A DNA stretch of 64,000 nt from JARRON01 sp037383845 (GTDB lineage Bacteria > Pseudomonadota > Gammaproteobacteria > Steroidobacterales > XN24). Shown here in pieces: positions 53,685 through 61,730 of this stretch. Every line of letters starts with the position of its first letter. Positions within the stretch are counted from its first letter, which is position 1. The DNA lies in NCBI GenBank assembly GCA_037383845.1, contig JARRON010000012.1, positions 1 through 64,000 of the forward strand, in the 5' to 3' direction. Under the pieces are notes generated by a model. It saw only the letters and a program-made list of their open reading frames with translations, made no database searches and had not been told where the DNA came from. Made by a program: the position numbers and the translations under genes.

Positions 53685-55940
53685 TCAGCTGAGATCGAAG
53701 CGATCCAGCTGCATGACCTTGGCCCAGGCGGCTACGAAGTCCTTGACGAACTCTTCCTGGCCGTCGTTGGAGGCATAAACCTCGGCGACGGCCCTCAGCT
53801 CGGAGTTGGAGCCGAAGATCAGGTCGACCGGAGTGGCCGTCCACTTCACCGCGCCGGTGCTGCGGTCACGACCCTCGTAGACCCCTTCCTGGCCGGACTT
53901 GCGCCACTGGGTGGACATGTCCAGCAGGTTCACGAAGAAATCGTTGGACAGCGTGCCCGGACGATCGGTGAATACGCCATGGCTGATGCCGCCGGCGTTA
54001 GCGCCCAGGGCCCGCATGCCGCCGACCAGCACCGTCATTTCGGGAACGCTGAGGTTCAGCTGCTCCGCCTTGTCCACCATCATCTCCGCGGGCGACCGGT
54101 AGCTGGTCTCGGCGTTGAAGTAGTTGCGGAACGCGTCCGCCGTCGGTTCCAGCAGGGCGAAGGACTCCACGTCCGTCTGCGCCTGGCTGGCGTCTGCGCG
54201 GCCCGGCGTAAAGGGCACCGTCACGTCGTATCCGGCGTCCCTGGCGGCCTTCTCTACCGCCGCCGCACCGGCCAGGACGATCATGTCGGCCATGGAGATC
54301 TTCCGCGAGGAGTCCTCGTTGAAGTCACTCCGGATGGACTCGAGCTTGCCCAGCACCCGATCAAGCTCTGCCGGGTTGTTCACTTCCCAGGCATTCTGGG
54401 GGTCCAGCCGCAGGCGGCCGCCGTTGGCACCGCCCCGCATGTCCGAAGCCCGGTAGCTGGACGCCGCCGCCCAGGCGGCCCGCACCAGCTCGGACACGGA
54501 CAGGCCGGAATCCAGGATCTCGCCCTTCAGGCGGGCCACATCCCCCTCGCTGACCAGGTCGTAGTCAACGGCGGGAACCGGGTCCTGCCAGATCAGCACC
54601 TCGTCGGGCACGTCGGGGCCCAGGTACCGGGTCCGCGGACCCATGTCACGATGGGTCAGCTTGAACCAGGCCTTGGCAAAGGCGAGCCGGTATTCCTCCG
54701 GGTTGGCCAGGAAGCGCTCGGCGATCTTGCGATACTCCGGGTCGAACTTCAGGGCCAGGTCGGCGGTGGTCATCACCGGCGGGTTGTACTTGCCCTCGAC
54801 GTGGGCATCCGGGACGGACTTGTGCATGGCCTCGTCCACCGGAATCCACTGGATGGCGCCGGCAGGGGACCGTACCTGCTTCCACTCGTTGTTCAGCAGG
54901 TTCTCCAGGTAAAGCGTTGTCCACTGGGTCGGGGCCTGGGTCCAGGCACCTTCCAGTCCGCTGGTGATGGTGTCCTCGGCGTTACCCTTGCCGCACCTGT
55001 TTTCCCAGCCGAGGCCCTGCTCCTCGAGGCCTGCAGCACCCGGCTCGGCCCCCATGCAGTCCGCGGGCTTGTGGGCGCCGTGCATCTTGCCGAAGGTGTG
55101 ACCGCCGGCGACAAGCGCCACGGTCTCCTCGTCGTTCATGGCCATGCGGCCGAAGGCGACGCGGATGTTCTTTGCCGAGCCGACCGGGTCCGGCTTGCCC
55201 TTGGGGCCTTCCGGGTTCACGTAGATCAGGCCCATATGGGTCGCCCCCAGCGGGCGCTGGAGGTTGCCTTCGATGTCCTCGCGGTCGCTGGCCAGCATTT
55301 CCACTTCAGGTCCCCAGTAGACCAGGTCCGGCTCCCAGTCGTCGGCACGGCCGCCGGCGAAGCCGAAGGTCTGGAAGCCCATGTTGTCCAGGGCGACGGT
55401 GCCGGCGAGGATCATCAGGTCGCCCCAGGAAAGACTGCGGCCGTACTTCTGCTTGACCGGCCAGAGGAGGCGACGGGCCTTGTCCAGGTTGCCGTTGTCC
55501 GGCCAGCTGTTAAGCGGGTCGAAGCGCATCTGGCCGCCGCCGCCGCCGCGGCCGTCGAGGGTCCGGTAGGTGCCGGCACTGTGCCAGGCCATCCGGATGA
55601 AGAAGGGGCCGTAGTTGCCGAAGTCCGCCGGCCACCAGTCCTGCGACGTCGTCAGCAGTGCGTCGATGTCCTTCTTGACGGCTTCCAGGTCCAGCTTGCT
55701 GAACTCGGCCGCGTAGTCGAAGTCCGGGCCGTAGGGGTTGGACCGGGCGTCGTGGTCCCGAAGAGGGGTCAGGTCCAGCTGGTCCGGCCACCAGAACTGG
55801 TTCGACCGGGCCTGGCCGTGGGCAGCGGTGCCGCTGCCGGCCGCGCCCGCGGGCTTGGTCATCTCCGCTTCGCTGAATGCCGCCTGGGGCGCGAGCGCGA
55901 GAGCGGCCGCCGCGGCCATGGGTAAGGTCTTCTTGAACAT
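53685..55940 (-). CDS. katG: Catalase-peroxidase with signal peptide
   Basis: 751 aa. Bifunctional haem enzyme that removes hydrogen peroxide. Distal site R116, W119, H120 in IRMAWHSAGTYR; the W119-Y240-M266 covalent adduct residues are present (LIYVNPEG, GRMAMND); proximal H281 in AGGHTFGK. Unlike standard cytoplasmic KatG it begins MFKKTLPMAAAAALALAPQ, a Sec signal peptide cleaved near AAFS-EA, so it is probably periplasmic, like E. coli O157 KatP. AAGGAG is ~10 nt before the ATG. Monocistronic. Confidence 0.93.
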   Translation of the reverse strand: MFKKTLPMAAAAALALAPQAAFSEAEMTKPAGAAGSGTAAHGQARSNQFWWPDQLDLTPLRDHDARSNPYGPDFDYAAEFSKLDLEAVKKDIDALLTTSQDWWPADFGNYGPFFIRMAWHSAGTYRTLDGRGGGGGQMRFDPLNSWPDNGNLDKARRLLWPVKQKYGRSLSWGDLMILAGTVALDNMGFQTFGFAGGRADDWEPDLVYWGPEVEMLASDREDIEGNLQRPLGATHMGLIYVNPEGPKGKPDPVGSAKNIRVAFGRMAMNDEETVALVAGGHTFGKMHGAHKPADCMGAEPGAAGLEEQGLGWENRCGKGNAEDTITSGLEGAWTQAPTQWTTLYLENLLNNEWKQVRSPAGAIQWIPVDEAMHKSVPDAHVEGKYNPPVMTTADLALKFDPEYRKIAERFLANPEEYRLAFAKAWFKLTHRDMGPRTRYLGPDVPDEVLIWQDPVPAVDYDLVSEGDVARLKGEILDSGLSVSELVRAAWAAASSYRASDMRGGANGGRLRLDPQNAWEVNNPAELDRVLGKLESIRSDFNEDSSRKISMADMIVLAGAAAVEKAARDAGYDVTVPFTPGRADASQAQTDVESFALLEPTADAFRNYFNAETSYRSPAEMMVDKAEQLNLSVPEMTVLVGGMRALGANAGGISHGVFTDRPGTLSNDFFVNLLDMSTQWRKSGQEGVYEGRDRSTGAVKWTATPVDLIFGSNSELRAVAEVYASNDGQEEFVKDFVAAWAKVMQLDRFDLS

Positions 55941-56558
55941 GAAAATCCGCTCCTTGTCGTTTTCATGGAGAGCAACTCGGGCGAAACGGAGTGTACAGGA
56001 AACTGGCGCAATTTAGAATCAGTCTAGATTGAAAAATATCGATCGACCCGATCGCCAAAGCCTGCCGGCGCGCTGTCTCCGGCAGGTCTGGCGCAGGATC
56101 GATTCCGCTCACGGCGCCGTTTTGTGTGGCCTGTGAGGAAGCAGGACGCGCGGCAGGTAACGGTCCGCGTTCGACAATCAACGTCGAGGCCGGATCGGAC
56201 CCTGCGAATCTGAAGCCGGTTCCGACGGGCTGGCGCCGCGAGATGCAGCGAAGCGAGCGCCTCGCGTCGGCGTCGAAGCACTCCTGGTTTCAGTTCTGCC
56301 GACTTCGACCCCGGACAACAGCCTCCCTGTCCCGCGCAGAAAACGCGTATGCGCGTCTTTCCGGCACCGCGCCGGATACGCCGTGCGCAAGCGCTCCCAG
56401 TCACCGCCAGCCCCCGCCAGCAGCGCGTCTCAGCCGATCGTTTGCATCTCGTCCGATGTCGGATGGCCGGCGCGAAGGCGGTGGTCCCGGCAATGCCCGT
56501 ACAGCATGTTTATACTGGTTTTGAAAGGAAAAATTCGAGAAAAGCGCTCGGGGAAACC
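55941..56558. other. 618-nt divergent intergenic region, katG / BCCT
   Basis: Contains the katG promoter near an AT-rich patch at 56005-56045 (includes TCTAGA, 56020-56025, and a run of short palindromes such as GATCGATC-type words). No four-part ATAG/CTAT OxyR consensus was recognised. The rest to 56500 is GC-rich with no credible gene. Confidence 0.5.
56511..56516 (+). promoter_or_regulatory. Possible -10 of the BCCT operon
   Basis: TATACT (5/6 match) 43 nt upstream of the BCCT start, within GCATGTTTATACTGG. The -35 position is a poor match. Confidence 0.35.
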
Positions 56559-58232
56559 ATGTCCGACACCAACGATTCGAAGGTAGAAGAGTCGACCAAA
56601 GGCTGGCTCGAACTCGACGTTCATCCATACGTATTCTTCATCTCGGCGGCCATCATCGTCCTGTTCGTGGCTTTGACCATCTTCTTCGAACAGAACGTGG
56701 ACGACCTCTTCAACAAGGTTCAGGGGGGCGTGTCTCACTACGCCGGCTGGTTCTTCGTGGCCACCATGAACATTGTCCTGATCTTCGTCATTTCCCTTCT
56801 GCTGGGCCGCTTCGGCGATGTCCGGCTGGGGGGTGAGGGTGCCAAGCCGGAGTTTTCCACGCTCGCCTGGTTTTCGATGCTGTTCAGCGCCGGGATGGGC
56901 ATCGGCCTGCTGTTCTACGGCGTCGCCGAGCCGATGTTTCACTTCGTGGCTTCGCCGCTGGCCGAGCCCGGCACGGCGAATGCCGCCCGTACCGCGATGG
57001 ACTTCACCTTCCTGCACTGGGGCCTTCACCCGTGGGCGATTTACGCGCTGGTAGGGCTGTCGCTGGGCTTTTTCGCCTTCAACAAGAACCTGCCCCTGTC
57101 CATCCGCTCCGTGTTCTACCCGATTCTGGGCGAGCGCATCTATGGTCCGATCGGCAACATCATCGACATCATGGCCACCGTGGCCACGATGTTCGGCGTC
57201 GCCACGTCCCTGGGCCTCGGGGTGCAGCAGGTGAATGCCGGGCTGCACCACCTGTTCGACGTGCCCCAGGCCACCTGGATGCAGCTGGTCCTCATCGCGG
57301 GCATCACGGCTATCGCCACCTGGTCGGTGGTCAGGGGCCTGGATGCGGGCATCAAGCGCCTCAGCCAGCTGAACGTCATCGCGGCCGCCGCGCTGATGCT
57401 GTTCGTGCTGATCGTGGGCCCGACCCTGTTCATCGTGAACGCCTTCGTCGAGAACACCGGTTATTACCTGCAGAAATTCTTCCAGCTGAGCACCTGGAAC
57501 GAGACCTACGAGAACACCGAGTGGCAGAACGGTTGGACAGTTTTCTACTGGGGCTGGTGGATCGCCTGGTCGCCCTTCGTCGGGATGTTCATCGCCCGGG
57601 TGTCCTACGGGCGCACCGTCCGCGAGTTCATCAAGGGCGTGCTGTTCATTCCCACGCTGGTGACGTTCCTTTGGGTCACCACGTTCGGAAACAGCGCGCT
57701 TGAGATCGAAATGTTCGGCGACGGCGGAATCGCCAAGGCGGTGCAGGAGAACATCCCCGTGTCGCTGTTCGTTCTGCTTGAGAACTTTCCCCTGGACATG
57801 GTGACGTCCCTGCTGGCGGTGATCGTGGTCGTCACCTTCTTCGTGACCTCGTCGGACTCGGGCTCGCTGGTGATCGACATCATCACCGCCGGCGGGAACA
57901 CCGAGCCGCCGAAGGTCCAGCGCATCTTCTGGGCCGTCATGGAGGGCGCGGTCGCGGCGGCGCTTCTCCTCGGAGGCGGCCTCGTCGCCCTGCAGACCGC
58001 AGCCATCACCACGGGCCTGCCGTTCGCCATCATCCTGCTGGGCATGTGCTATGCGCTGCACAAGGGACTGGCCGAGTACAAGAGCGGCCAGACCTTCAAG
58101 ATCGAGATGGAGAACTACCAGGGGCCCGAGTTCCGCACCGGCTACACCCGCAGGATGCCGACGTTCGGCCGCAAGAAGTTCTGGGTCGCCGGACCGGAAC
58201 GCCGCGGCCGGAGGAGTGACAGCAATGCGTAA
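56559..58232 (+). CDS. BCCT-family betaine/choline/carnitine-type transporter
   Basis: 557 aa, 12 helices. The BCCT substrate-site signature is WGWWIAWSPFVGMFIARVS; FSAGMGIGLLFYGVAEP and FVTSSDSGSLVIDIIT are also typical. It imports a quaternary-ammonium compatible solute with Na+ or H+. ATG 56559 is weakly supported (GGGAAA); the frame opens at 56349 but the N-terminus is naturally at the charged segment before the first helix. Its last 8 nt overlap the start of a substrate-binding protein, unusual for a single-component BCCT carrier. Confidence 0.92.
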   Translation: MSDTNDSKVEESTKGWLELDVHPYVFFISAAIIVLFVALTIFFEQNVDDLFNKVQGGVSHYAGWFFVATMNIVLIFVISLLLGRFGDVRLGGEGAKPEFSTLAWFSMLFSAGMGIGLLFYGVAEPMFHFVASPLAEPGTANAARTAMDFTFLHWGLHPWAIYALVGLSLGFFAFNKNLPLSIRSVFYPILGERIYGPIGNIIDIMATVATMFGVATSLGLGVQQVNAGLHHLFDVPQATWMQLVLIAGITAIATWSVVRGLDAGIKRLSQLNVIAAAALMLFVLIVGPTLFIVNAFVENTGYYLQKFFQLSTWNETYENTEWQNGWTVFYWGWWIAWSPFVGMFIARVSYGRTVREFIKGVLFIPTLVTFLWVTTFGNSALEIEMFGDGGIAKAVQENIPVSLFVLLENFPLDMVTSLLAVIVVVTFFVTSSDSGSLVIDIITAGGNTEPPKVQRIFWAVMEGAVAAALLLGGGLVALQTAAITTGLPFAIILLGMCYALHKGLAEYKSGQTFKIEMENYQGPEFRTGYTRRMPTFGRKKFWVAGPERRGRRSDSNA

Positions 58233-59145
58233 CTGGTTGACCTCTGCCGTATCGCTGGTGCTGGGTGCCTTCCTGGCAGCGGTTTCCCTGCCCACAGCCG
58301 CCCAGCAGGCGCCCCTGCGCGTGGCCTACGTGAACTGGTCGAGTTCGGTGGCCAGCGCCAATCTCGTCTGCGCCATGCTCAACGAGGAACTCGGCAGGTC
58401 ATGTGAGCTCATCGAGGTGACTGCCGAGGGCATGTGGAAGGCCGTCGCCTCCGGCGAGGCGGACGTCATGCTGTCGGCCTGGCTGCCCGATACCCATGGT
58501 GCGTATCTCGAGGAGTACGGCGACCGCATGGTGGACCTCGGTCCAAACCTGGAAGGCACACGAACCGGCCTGGTGGTGCCGGCGGTACGCGCGGGACGCC
58601 AGACGCGGGCATCCGGCGTGCGTAATCCGGCCTACGTCGGGGCGGAATCCATCGCCGACCTGCGCGACATGGCGGACCGATTCGGGCGACGCATCATCGG
58701 CATCGACCCTGGGGCGGGCGTCATGCAGGCGGCGCGCCGGGCCATGGACGCCTACGACCTGGACACGTACCGGCTCATCGAGGGGTCGGAGCTGTCAATG
58801 ACCGGTGCGCTGTCGGAGGCCATAGCCCGCCAGGAGCCCATCGTGGTCACCGGCTGGGTGCCCCACTGGATGTTCGACCGATGGTCCCTGCGCTTCCTCG
58901 ATGATCCGGAGAACGTGTTCGGAGGCACTGGCCGTATCCACACCATGGTGAGGAAGGGCCTGGCAGCGGACATGCCCAGGCTGCACGGCATTCTCGACCG
59001 GTTCTACTGGAACCCGGAGGACATGAACCGGCTGCTGATATGGAACCGGGCCGACGAGGGGCTCGATCCCTATGGCAACGCCTCCCGCTGGCTGCGCGCC
59101 CATCCCGGCTATGTCGCAGCGTGGCTCGGCCAGGAGGAGAACTGA
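58225..59145 (+). CDS. OpuAC-type glycine betaine/proline-betaine binding protein
   Basis: 306 aa. Signal peptide to PTAAQQ (about residue 27). Substrate-binding domain of the OpuAC/ProX family: LRVAYVNWSSSVASANLV, VMLSAWLPDTHGAYL, GIDPGAGVMQAARRAMDAY and VTGWVPHWMFDRWSLRFLDDP, with aromatic residues fitting a betaine cage. GGAGGAG precedes ATG 58225. No ABC permease or ATPase gene follows; instead it is coupled to the BCCT gene upstream and to the protease-like gene downstream (TGATG). Confidence 0.88.
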   Translation: MRNWLTSAVSLVLGAFLAAVSLPTAAQQAPLRVAYVNWSSSVASANLVCAMLNEELGRSCELIEVTAEGMWKAVASGEADVMLSAWLPDTHGAYLEEYGDRMVDLGPNLEGTRTGLVVPAVRAGRQTRASGVRNPAYVGAESIADLRDMADRFGRRIIGIDPGAGVMQAARRAMDAYDLDTYRLIEGSELSMTGALSEAIARQEPIVVTGWVPHWMFDRWSLRFLDDPENVFGGTGRIHTMVRKGLAADMPRLHGILDRFYWNPEDMNRLLIWNRADEGLDPYGNASRWLRAHPGYVAAWLGQEEN

Positions 59146-59828
59146 TGCTACAGAACGCCAGCCGCAAATTCCGCGGTGCCTGCATGATGCTGATGCGGGA
59201 GGGAGAAGATCAGCTGAGTTTTCTCGGCACGGCCTTTCTCGTCCATCCGTCCGGCTACCTGCTCACCGCTGCCCACCTGGTCTCCAACACCCAGGGTCTC
59301 AGGATCGTGCCGACGGCATTCTCGGATGACTTTATTCCCATGACCTTCGACCGTGTGGCCGCCATGTCGGTGTCCGTGGTCAGCAAGAACACCAACGCCG
59401 ACGTCGCCCTGCTGAAGCTGGAGCAGGAGCTGGCTATCGAGGTGCCGGACGACTTCGTCGGCGCAACGCAGAACGTGCGTCCAGGCGCCAGCATCATGAC
59501 GGTCGGCTATTCCTTTGGTCATGAGCAGCTGCACACTACGCTGAACTTCAACGGCGTGGTGGCCGCAAAGATCCAGTCGCCGAACGGAACGCGGCTCATC
59601 CTCTTCGACAAGATGGTCAACGACGGTGACGTGGGCGGGCCCCTGGTTCATGTCCACGACGGACACATCGTGGGTGTCATCAGCGGCCGGTTCGAGCCGG
59701 CGGAAACCGTTCGCGGCAGCGACCAGTGGGACCGGAGTCCGCCGAGGGACACCACCGTGGCGTTTGCCGTGGCCATCGAGTATGGCCTGGAACTGATGGC
59801 CGCCGAGGGCCTGCACGGCAACTACTGA
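59145..59828 (+). CDS. Trypsin-like serine protease homologue, catalytic Ser replaced
   Basis: 227 aa, no signal peptide. Chymotrypsin-type fold of the DegP/S1 kind: LGTAFLVHPSGYLLTAAHLV (H44), NADVALLKL (D86) and NDGDVGGPLVHVHDGHIVGVIS. The nucleophile position reads GDVGGP, so V163 (codon GTG) replaces the serine; the rest of the motif is intact. Probably a pseudo-protease used for binding or scaffolding. The ATG overlaps the TGA of the binding-protein gene, so expression is coupled. Confidence 0.82.
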   Translation: MLQNASRKFRGACMMLMREGEDQLSFLGTAFLVHPSGYLLTAAHLVSNTQGLRIVPTAFSDDFIPMTFDRVAAMSVSVVSKNTNADVALLKLEQELAIEVPDDFVGATQNVRPGASIMTVGYSFGHEQLHTTLNFNGVVAAKIQSPNGTRLILFDKMVNDGDVGGPLVHVHDGHIVGVISGRFEPAETVRGSDQWDRSPPRDTTVAFAVAIEYGLELMAAEGLHGNY

Positions 59829-59967
59829 AGCAGTATGCCGAACGGCGCGGAGCCCCGGCCCACGGGTGCGCGGCGCCTGTGGCTGGCTGCCATGGCATTG
59901 CGTGTCGGACACTTCCCCGGCAGCCGGCGATGCTCCGGTGCTCGGGCGGAAGGACCCCGGGGGCCCG

Positions 59968-61449
59968 TCAGTCCCCGAGAGCCTCGGCCCGGCGGGCGAT
60001 TTCCTTCACGGCGCTGCGGACCAGCGGTCCGTAGAGGGGAAGGTGGGCATACCAGTACACCAGACCCCAGAAGCCGGCGGGATGCCAGTAGGCGCAGAGC
60101 TCAACGACCCGCCCGCCGTTCCGGTCCCGGATGGTGAACTCCTGGAGGCCGGAGCCGGGAGCCCGCATCAGCATCGAATAGGTGATTCGCTTGTCGGGCT
60201 CCATTCCCAGCACGCGCCACCCGTCCACGACGTCCCCCATGCGTACCGCCTCGGAATCCCGGCGGCCGGTGCGGAAGCTGGGTCCGCCGATCAGCCAGTC
60301 GAAGGCGCGACGGAGCCACCACAACGGGCGATAGGAGAAGAAGTCACCCCTGGCGCCGAAGGTCTGCAGTACCCTGAAGAGGGCGCCCGCCGACGCCGTG
60401 GTCTCGGCCTCGCCGCACCACGACTTGGCGTAAAACGAGTGCTTCGGGTTCCAGTCCCGGCAGGCGATGGAGCCTTCCACCCAGCGGGCGGGCACCTCGT
60501 GGCGCTTCTCCGCTTCCAGGGTGGCGGCCACGGACTCCCGGAAGGTGAGCAGCCGCTGCGGGACAAGCTGCCGGATTTCCCTGTCTTCGCCGACATAGTC
60601 GTGGGCGAGCCCCTCCACCAGGGACATGGCCGTGGTCGGCGGCACGGAGGTCACCAGGTACAGCCAGTAGCTGGACAGGGTGGGCGTCAGGACGGGCACG
60701 GGAATGACGAGCGGTTTCCTGCCCACGAATTCCCCGTAGATGTCCATGATTTCCTGGTAGGTCAGCACCTCCGGGCCCGCCAGCTCGAGAACCCGGTTGC
60801 CTTCCAGGGGCAGGTCCGCGGCGGCGATGGTGTAGTTCAGCACGTTCTCCAGCGCGATGGGCGTGGAGCGCCGCCGCACCCATTTCGGCGTGATCATGAG
60901 CGGCAGGTGATTGACCAGGTCGCGGATGACCTCGAAGGCCGCTGAGCCCGGCCCGACGATCATGGCCGCCTGCAGCTCGATGACCTGGACAGCGCCCTCC
61001 CGGAGGGTCTCGCCCACCGCCATGCGGCCTTCCATGTGACGGGAGCGTTTGTCCTTCGGCATGATGCCGCCGAGGTAAACGATGCGCCGGACGCCGGCGG
61101 CCTCGCAGGCCCGGCGCACGTTCTCCGCAGCCCTCCGCTCCACCGGCACGAAGTCCTTGCCACTCCACATCATGTGCACGAGGTAATAGACGACGTCCGC
61201 ACCCTCGAGCACGGCGGGCAGCGTTTCCGGCTGAAGCACGTCGGCCGACACGCATTCCACCCCCTGCCATTCCCGGGCCTCGAGCACCGCCGCGTTCCGG
61301 GCCACGGCCCGCACGTCCCAGCCGTGGGCGGCCAGGGCCGGCGTGAGGTTGGAGCCCATGTAGCCGCTGGCGCCCAGCACGACGGCCACCCGGCCTTTGC
61401 CGTCGGGCAGCCCGGGGGAAGGGAAATCCGGATGGGAGTCTGTCGCCAT
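59968..61449 (-). CDS. SDR / DUF2867 fusion protein
   Basis: 493 aa. N-terminal NAD(P)-binding Rossmann domain (VVLGASGYMGSNLTPALAAHGWDV; YYLVHMMWSGKDF; RIVYLGG) in the NmrA/atypical SDR style, followed by a C-terminal DUF2867 domain (about 330-490, WWLRRAFDWLIGGPSFRTGRRD, SMLMRAPGSGLQEFTI). Common in proteobacteria; substrate unknown. ATG 61447-61449 with upstream CGGCATGGCGACAG context; the longer frame to 61560 is not supported. Confidence 0.85.
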   Translation of the reverse strand: MATDSHPDFPSPGLPDGKGRVAVVLGASGYMGSNLTPALAAHGWDVRAVARNAAVLEAREWQGVECVSADVLQPETLPAVLEGADVVYYLVHMMWSGKDFVPVERRAAENVRRACEAAGVRRIVYLGGIMPKDKRSRHMEGRMAVGETLREGAVQVIELQAAMIVGPGSAAFEVIRDLVNHLPLMITPKWVRRRSTPIALENVLNYTIAAADLPLEGNRVLELAGPEVLTYQEIMDIYGEFVGRKPLVIPVPVLTPTLSSYWLYLVTSVPPTTAMSLVEGLAHDYVGEDREIRQLVPQRLLTFRESVAATLEAEKRHEVPARWVEGSIACRDWNPKHSFYAKSWCGEAETTASAGALFRVLQTFGARGDFFSYRPLWWLRRAFDWLIGGPSFRTGRRDSEAVRMGDVVDGWRVLGMEPDKRITYSMLMRAPGSGLQEFTIRDRNGGRVVELCAYWHPAGFWGLVYWYAHLPLYGPLVRSAVKEIARRAEALGD

Positions 61450-61730
61450 GCCGCTCACCGACTGTTGTTTCGGGAGACGCTCTCCCGGATGCGCGGGCAG
61501 CGGCCGCCGGTCGACCGTGCGCGCTCCTTGTCCCCGGTGGTCTCCGGGCGATCCCGCCATGGCCTTCCGCCCGGCTTCGCGGCGCGCATCCCGTCGACAT
61601 CCGCCGCGTTGGACAGGTCCCGGTGGCCCCGCGATCCCGCTCGCTGCCCGCCGGAGGACGACGCAGGCTCGGCACCTCCGGCCCGGACGTCATACACTGC
61701 GGTTTCGGGCCGGTTCACCCGGCGGGGGGA

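Noticed and set aside
55941..56060. OxyR site for katG
   Set aside because: AT-rich and with short palindromes, but no ATAG-N7-CTAT tetrad could be aligned.
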